NCBI GenBank assembly: GCA_027017025.1
Contig: JALURH010000179.1
Span: 1 to 9,382 of the forward strand
Direction of reading: 5' to 3'
DNA: 9,382 bases
Source: Thermofilaceae archaeon
GTDB taxonomy: Archaea; Thermoproteota; Thermoprotei; Thermofilales; Thermofilaceae
The notes under the pieces are model-generated. The model was not told the origin of the DNA. It was given only the letters and a program-made list of their open reading frames with translations, and made no database searches. Below, in pieces: positions 5,976 through 9,382 of the stretch. The first letter of the stretch is position 1, and each line of letters opens with the position of its first letter. The position numbers and the translations under genes are program-made.

Positions 5976-7083
5976 AATACACCACTTCCCTAATAGCCTC
6001 TTGCAATTGGCTGAAAACTTTTATACCAGCATTCTCTAAGATCTTTCTACCTTCATTTTCTCTCAATCCCGCCAGTCTTACCACTATTGGTTTCCTGTAT
6101 TTGCTTACCAAGCTAACTATACCTCTAGCTACTTCATCACATCGCGTTATTCCACCAAGTATATTTACGAAAATAATCTCTATTCTAGGATTCTTCATTA
6201 AAATTTCGAGAGCTATTCTCACCCTCTCAGCATTTGCCCCTCCACCTAGATCTAGGAAAGCCCCAGGCCTACCTCCCTCAAGATATATAAGATCCATGGA
6301 AGTCATAGTTAAACCAGCACCGTTACCAACTATACCTATATTCCCCTCTAATTCAACATAGCTAAATCCATGGATTATCGATAGTCTCTCTTCTTTCGTT
6401 AATTCTTCTAAATATTGCTCCCAAAATCCTCTCAAGTGAGAATATATCCTTGCAGCTGAATCATCAATTACAATTTTTCTATCGACAGCTATTAGTTCAT
6501 TACCGGATAAAACTAGTGGATTTACCTCAACTAGCTCACAGTAATTATCTATAAATAGTCTATACATGTTACCAACGAGATTCCATATACTTTCCTTATC
6601 CACTTTCAGATGGGAAGAAAGATATCTAGCTACATAGGGATTTAATCCTATAAGAGGATTAACATTTATCTGAAGAATACTCTCGGGATAACTTTTTGCA
6701 ATATCCTCGATATCGACACCACCTAGGGTTCCAGCCATAATTGTATAGGATCTCGAATCTCTATCAAGTAAGATAGATAAGTAGAGTTCTCTCTTAGTTT
6801 TTACTCTATGAGAGATAAGGATTTTATCAATATTTCTTCCCTTAAACTTCTTGGAGAGCATATCTTTAGCTACCCTATAGACCTCTCTTGGAGTATCTGC
6901 TGTCTTTATTAAACCGAGTTTTCCTCTACTCCATACTCTAACTTGTGCTTTCACTATATACGGTGCAGGTACATTTCTGCAACATTCCTTAGCTTTATCT
7001 GGACTATCTGCTAGACATGCATCTTCAACCTTAATACCATACCTCAGGAACAGATTTCTTGCTTCATATTCGTGTAGGATCAT
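5956..7083 (-). CDS. sucC: succinyl-CoA ligase (NDP-forming), beta subunit
   Basis: The beta subunit carries the ATP-grasp nucleotide site and the second half of the active site; the 375 residues are slightly short of the bacterial 388. It opens with LHEYEA (3-8). The ATP-grasp region contains KAQV (45-48) and VEVNPL (185-190, with the Mg/nucleotide-binding Glu and Asn), then the ligase domain with GNGAGLTM (253-260), FLDLGGGA (276-283) and VNILGGITRCD (306-316). Two signature loops differ from the common form. The glycine-rich GGRGKAGG is WSRGKLGL here (51-58), and the usual Glu-Gly-Gly before the IE pair is Leu-Gly-Gly (GTLGGVDIE, 118-126). The enzyme is probably still functional, but nucleotide preference or affinity may differ. 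The start overlaps the stop of the membrane protein gene (ATGA), and the 3' end overlaps sucD by 20 nt. Confidence 0.94.
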   Translation of the reverse strand: MILHEYEARNLFLRYGIKVEDACLADSPDKAKECCRNVPAPYIVKAQVRVWSRGKLGLIKTADTPREVYRVAKDMLSKKFKGRNIDKILISHRVKTKRELYLSILLDRDSRSYTIMAGTLGGVDIEDIAKSYPESILQINVNPLIGLNPYVARYLSSHLKVDKESIWNLVGNMYRLFIDNYCELVEVNPLVLSGNELIAVDRKIVIDDSAARIYSHLRGFWEQYLEELTKEERLSIIHGFSYVELEGNIGIVGNGAGLTMTSMDLIYLEGGRPGAFLDLGGGANAERVRIALEILMKNPRIEIIFVNILGGITRCDEVARGIVSLVSKYRKPIVVRLAGLRENEGRKILENAGIKVFSQLQEAIREVVYYGSTGG

Positions 7084-7949
7084 AACCGGACACCAGCTAA
7101 GATAAATGTACTTAGCCTCGTAAGCATTGAAGAAAACATTGAGGCCAATATATAGCTCAATACTCCAACTAGAAGAGATTTCTTAATGCTTAAACCCCTC
7201 CCAGAGTAGAAAGTTGCTACAAACAATACAATAGACCATATTGTGAAGAATACCATATGTGCCCTTAGAACTATCCCCCCTATTTGTAAAAGCATAGTTG
7301 TTAGATAACCTTGGAGTATGAAAATATGTGTCTCCCTAGGTAGTATAACTAGTATTTCCCTATTACTAATAATGGAGTAGTAGATTATGGATTTTGTTAA
7401 TGATTCATATAACTTTAGGGAGAGCATATATCCTCCAAGTATCGGTGAAGGACCGCCGCCAATTATGCCAAATAACTTTGAAAATAGGTAAATCATTATT
7501 GAGTAAGCTAGCCACACGATAAGTGTACTGATTAATGCCTGTGCGTAAAAGGCTTCAATAAGTCTATCTGAGGGCTCCACATACCTTACTACTGTTATAT
7601 TTATTCCCTTAGGGATTACTAATATAGCAGTTTTGTTGATGAATAAATTAGGTAGAGGAGCTGGGTAGGGCATTTTACCTTTTGCTAAACCTAAATTCAT
7701 TTGTTGTAAAATAATAAAGAAAGAAAAGAACTCTGTTATAGAAGCTAGTACTAAGGACAGTATAGGGCCTAGAGAATCAGGAGATATGCTTATTTCAGCC
7801 ATGTAATCAAAAGGCAATAAAGAACAGAGCAAAACGCGTTTAATAGAGTCCAGTAGTGTTGGCCTTTCAACTCCTACGATAATTATTTCATCACTATTCT
7901 GAAATAAAGTCTTTTTGACATCCTCCTCAATTGAATCCAGGAGTTTCAT
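7080..7949 (-). CDS. multi-spanning membrane protein, possibly Yip1-like
   Basis: I do not recognise this 289-residue protein with certainty. A soluble N-terminus (about 1-55) is followed by hydrophobic segments near 60-83, 136-160, 208-228, 230-248 and 257-277, and a stretch around 185-203 may be a further re-entrant or membrane segment. The part between the first two segments (about 84-132, containing NITV and YVEPSDRL) is probably an extramembrane loop. The pattern around 155-190 (LFGIIGGGPSPILGGYMLS, then KSIIYYSI) recalls the Yip1 domain, where a Gly-rich loop precedes a helix ending in a Gly/Tyr-rich turn; this is a weak resemblance. Its TGA overlaps the sucC ATG (ATGA) and it has its own TATA and ribosome binding site, so it appears to be the first gene of a cluster with sucC and sucD. 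A role near succinate metabolism is only suggested by position. Confidence 0.85.
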   Translation of the reverse strand: MKLLDSIEEDVKKTLFQNSDEIIIVGVERPTLLDSIKRVLLCSLLPFDYMAEISISPDSLGPILSLVLASITEFFSFFIILQQMNLGLAKGKMPYPAPLPNLFINKTAILVIPKGINITVVRYVEPSDRLIEAFYAQALISTLIVWLAYSIMIYLFSKLFGIIGGGPSPILGGYMLSLKLYESLTKSIIYYSIISNREILVILPRETHIFILQGYLTTMLLQIGGIVLRAHMVFFTIWSIVLFVATFYSGRGLSIKKSLLVGVLSYILASMFSSMLTRLSTFILAGVRL

Positions 7950-7955
7950 TAATGT

Positions 7956-7963
7956 ATCCCCTC
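7956..7963 (-). promoter_or_regulatory. ribosome binding site of the membrane protein gene
   Basis: Read on the - strand, GAGGGGAT differs by one base from GAGGTGAT, the complement of the archaeal 16S 3' end, and sits 6 nt before the ATG at 7949. It supports this start and a leadered message. Confidence 0.55.
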
Positions 7964-7987
7964 TATACTGGTATTAGTGCTATTCTA

Positions 7988-7997
7988 GATAAAATCT
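7988..7997 (-). promoter_or_regulatory. TATA candidate for the membrane protein-sucC-sucD cluster
   Basis: Read on the - strand, GATTTTATCT lies about 38-47 nt upstream of the ATG at 7949. Transcription about 26 nt downstream would leave a leader of some 15 nt, just long enough to include the GAGGGGAT ribosome binding site. The purine-rich GAGA before it could serve as BRE. Confidence 0.38.
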
Positions 7998-8062
7998 CTC
8001 CAATATTAATCTGGAGATCAGACCTCTAGCAGAGATAAGAAGATCATCTCCCCCTAATCTCT

Positions 8063-8082
8063 AGAAGTATTACATAACTTCT
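8063..8082. repeat. 6-bp inverted repeat (hairpin candidate)
   Basis: AGAAGT and ACTTCT are exact reverse complements separated by 8 nt. The hairpin lies just past the stop of the possible 50-residue ORF on the - strand. No T-run follows on that strand, so a terminator role is weak. Confidence 0.35.
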
Positions 8083-8099
8083 CTATGTATGGGTTATCC

Positions 8100-8252
8100 T
8101 TATTTTCTAGGGTTCCTCTGCTTAATAAGTAAAGTATCTCTAAGTGAATATGACATATATTCATGTCCACCTCTAATCTGGTTATATGTTCTAGCTTTAT
8201 AACATAGTATCCACTCAACAGGGAATGTAGAGTCTATAGATACTTGACGCAT
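8100..8252 (-). CDS. possible small protein, 50 residues, unknown function
   Basis: An ATG at 8252 opens 50 codons to a TAA at 8100 on the - strand, the same strand as both neighbours. The product is rich in Arg, Tyr and Ser, has no membrane segment and one Cys (residue 17), and ends in a basic tail (KQRNPRK). Codon use is close to the neighbours: Arg mostly AGA, Ile as ATA, ATT or ATC. There is no Shine-Dalgarno sequence, and a TTAAA tract lies only about 15 nt upstream, too close for a TATA box of a leaderless start. I know no matching family. An open frame of this length is not rare by chance in a gap of this size, so it is offered as a candidate only. Confidence 0.22.
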   Translation of the reverse strand: MRQVSIDSTFPVEWILCYKARTYNQIRGGHEYMSYSLRDTLLIKQRNPRK

Positions 8253-8286
8253 GAATATAAACAATTTAATAGCTAACGTAGTGATG

Positions 8287-8291
8287 AAAAA
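8287..8291 (-). terminator. T-run terminator candidate for the TtuA-like gene
   Basis: Read on the - strand, TTTTT lies about 28 nt past the TAA stop at 8319. A weak 5-bp stem (8301-8305 with 8324-8328, spanning the stop codon) precedes it. A U-rich tract alone is often sufficient in crenarchaea. Confidence 0.33.
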
Positions 8292-8318
8292 CTAGGCTAA
8301 GAAGGGTCTGAGCCACCT

Positions 8319-9242
8319 TTAGTCCTTCATTATATTTAATTTCAATTTACAGAAAGAACATATTATTCCTCGGCTAGGCATACCGCATTTTTCGCAGCTT
8401 TTAATTTCATTTGTCTTCAATTCCCTGGAGAGAAGAGGCACGATATTCTTATAAAGATTTCTGGCGAACGAGAGTTTAATAGATGGACTTTCGTCCTCAA
8501 ATAGATTCATTATTTTCTTTATCTTAAGGCTACTTGCTCCAATGCTGAAAGGGCATTCCTCTTTAACATAGGGAAGGTTATTAAGTACAACATAGAGCAA
8601 GGCGTCTTTTTCAGGAACTTCTGCTAGTGGTCTTATACGTGTTACAAATCTGTTCGTTCCTTCAGTCTTAGGGTATACCTTGGCTAACTGATAATTGTCT
8701 CCTCTGAGCAATGCACTAAAAGCTATCTGGATCATATCGTCAAGATTGTGTCCAGTAGCTATACTTGTAAAACCATTTTCGTAGGCAAATCTATTTAAGA
8801 TATATCTTTTTACTACTCCACATAGAGAACACGCCGATCTTCTTCTAAATCTATATATAAGATCCCTGATAGTGAAACCATAATATTCTTTTATAGAAAA
8901 TATAGTATATGGTATATTAAGCAATTCATAATTCTCTATAGCTTTCTCAATACTTATCTTCGAATATCCTCCAATACCTAAATCAATTGTTAAGCCATGG
9001 AGATAAAAATCTATATCTTTCCTTAGTTTCTCCAAGATATTGAGCAAGGCGATACTATCCTTCCCTCCACTTACACCTACAAGGACTTTATCTCCCTCAC
9101 TTATAAGGTTATATCTATTAACCGTTCTTTTAACCCTCCGCAAAATGTACTCATTAAAATGCTTTTTACATAATCTTAAGTTAGCGTATCTAAGGAAAAC
9201 CGATGCATGTTCTTTACATTTGATACATTTAATGAGACTCAT
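8319..9242 (-). CDS. ttuA: TtuA/Ncs6-type tRNA 2-thiolation enzyme
   Basis: This is a 307-residue PP-loop ATPase of the TIGR00269/TtuA group, which adenylates a tRNA uridine and replaces its oxygen with sulfur. In thermophiles TtuA makes 2-thio-ribothymidine at position 54, raising tRNA melting temperature. An N-terminal zinc finger uses C6, C9, C25 and H28. The PP-loop is SGGKDS (58-63). RSACSLCG (135-142) supplies C138 and C141, and EECPF supplies C230; these three ligate the Fe-S cluster in TtuA. TGHNLDD (163-169) is the conserved adenylation segment, followed by Met170 where Glu is usual. A C-terminal zinc finger has C283, C286, C295 and C298. The two zinc fingers and three Fe-S cysteines favour TtuA over the wobble-position enzyme Ncs6, though that assignment is not absolute. 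The ATG at 9242 has a good AGGTGG site 6 nt upstream and overlaps the previous gene by 14 nt. Confidence 0.9.
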   Translation of the reverse strand: MSLIKCIKCKEHASVFLRYANLRLCKKHFNEYILRRVKRTVNRYNLISEGDKVLVGVSGGKDSIALLNILEKLRKDIDFYLHGLTIDLGIGGYSKISIEKAIENYELLNIPYTIFSIKEYYGFTIRDLIYRFRRRSACSLCGVVKRYILNRFAYENGFTSIATGHNLDDMIQIAFSALLRGDNYQLAKVYPKTEGTNRFVTRIRPLAEVPEKDALLYVVLNNLPYVKEECPFSIGASSLKIKKIMNLFEDESPSIKLSFARNLYKNIVPLLSRELKTNEIKSCEKCGMPSRGIICSFCKLKLNIMKD

Positions 9243-9382
9243 ATTCTTCCACCTGAATACCTCTATAAGTCTCCCTAATAGTTCTAATCAATCCCTCTAG
9301 GCTGCCTTTAAATGTAGGAATCCTTAATACTTCTATCTTCTCTTTTATGGGATCTACTATAAGTATGGCAATTAATTCTTCG
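9229..9382 (-). CDS. 3' end of an unidentified gene, cut by the window edge
   Basis: A frame open from the right edge ends in TAA at 9229-9231 and gives the last 50 residues of a protein that starts outside the window. The visible part alternates hydrophobic and charged residues (EELIAILIVDP, then EKIEVLRIP) and then forms a likely helix (LEGLIRTIRETYRG), so it looks like a soluble alpha/beta domain ending in YESH. I cannot assign a family. It does not end in Gly-Gly, so it is not a ubiquitin-like sulfur carrier such as TtuB. It overlaps the TtuA-like start by 14 nt, and the AGGTGG site of that gene lies within it, so the two are probably co-transcribed and translationally coupled. Confidence 0.65.
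   Translation of the reverse strand, partial: EELIAILIVDPIKEKIEVLRIPTFKGSLEGLIRTIRETYRGIQVEEYESH
9249..9254 (-). promoter_or_regulatory. ribosome binding site of the TtuA-like gene
   Basis: Read on the - strand, AGGTGG sits 6 nt before the ATG at 9242, inside the upstream coding sequence. It supports this start and points to translation from a polycistronic message. Confidence 0.5.

Larger units (their letters stand above)
7950..8318. other. 369-nt gap between the TtuA-like and membrane protein genes
   Basis: From right to left the gap holds a T-run behind the TtuA-like gene, a possible 50-residue ORF (8100-8252, - strand), several short inverted repeats (8063-8082, 8013-8051, 7998-8016), and the TATA box and ribosome binding site of the membrane protein gene. 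Five TCTAG pentamers fall between 7984 and 8194. I see no tRNA and no convincing sRNA. Confidence 0.6.

Noticed and set aside
6101..6361. 86-codon + strand frame inside sucC
   Set aside because: Antisense shadow of the sucC ligase domain.
8281..8311. GTGATGA followed by CTGA, resembling C and D boxes of an archaeal C/D sRNA
   Set aside because: The two boxes are 20 nt apart, longer than the usual guide length, and no matching D'/C' pair is present; it also overlaps the terminator region of the gene on the other strand.
9040..9300. 86-codon + strand frame across the TtuA-like start
   Set aside because: Antisense to the PP-loop region and to the end of the upstream gene; no supporting signal.
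1..9382. Search for CRISPR arrays, tRNA genes, insertion sequence ends and toxin-antitoxin or defence genes
   Set aside because: No regularly spaced repeats, no cloverleaf-like segment, no transposase, no flanking target duplications and no recognisable defence domain were seen by eye.

Overview
The window looks like chromosomal DNA of a thermophilic archaeon, most likely a crenarchaeote (Thermoproteota). The DNA is AT-rich. Genes use ATG, GTG and TTG starts, and ribosome binding sites are mixed: some clear GAGGGGAT/AGGTGG-type sites, others absent as in leaderless transcripts. The gene set is archaeal: a Clp1/Grc3-type polynucleotide kinase, a stand-alone 6-phospho-3-hexuloisomerase, a single-chain XPD helicase with a four-cysteine Fe-S module, an Lrp/AsnC regulator, a two-subunit succinyl-CoA ligase and a TtuA-type tRNA thiolase. 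I cannot name a genus from sequence alone. I see no transposon, CRISPR array, tRNA, rRNA or phage-like gene.

Layout. On the left, a thioredoxin-like gene (32-358) is followed after about 30 nt by the polynucleotide kinase (389-1669), both on the + strand. A gap of about 300 nt (1670-1971) holds a T-run, an 8-bp inverted repeat and a doubtful membrane micro-ORF. Then comes hxlB (1972-2580, +), which ends 1 bp from the convergent XPD gene (2582-4372, -). From there to the right edge every gene is on the - strand. An Lrp regulator (4416-4877) lies 43 nt upstream of XPD, and its promoter region carries a 7-bp inverted repeat around the TATA candidates. A tightly overlapping cluster follows in transcription order: a multi-spanning membrane protein (7949 down to 7080), sucC (7083 down to 5956) and sucD (5975 down to 5088). 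A 369-nt gap (7950-8318) contains a TATA box and ribosome binding site for the membrane gene and a possible 50-residue ORF. Finally a TtuA-like thiolase gene (8319-9242) overlaps by 14 nt the end of an unidentified gene that runs off the right edge.

How the genes fit together. Most are housekeeping: redox (thioredoxin), RNA or DNA end metabolism (kinase), pentose-phosphate supply through the reversed ribulose monophosphate route (HxlB), DNA repair or helicase work (XPD), the succinate/succinyl-CoA step (SucCD) and tRNA thiolation for thermostability (TtuA). The least expected arrangement is the ATGA coupling of a membrane protein to sucCD, together with a SucC whose ATP-grasp signature loops deviate from the usual sequence. 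I found no convincing new multi-gene system. The best leads are the micro-ORFs in the two larger gaps, the Lrp operator-like repeat, and the membrane protein-sucCD cluster.
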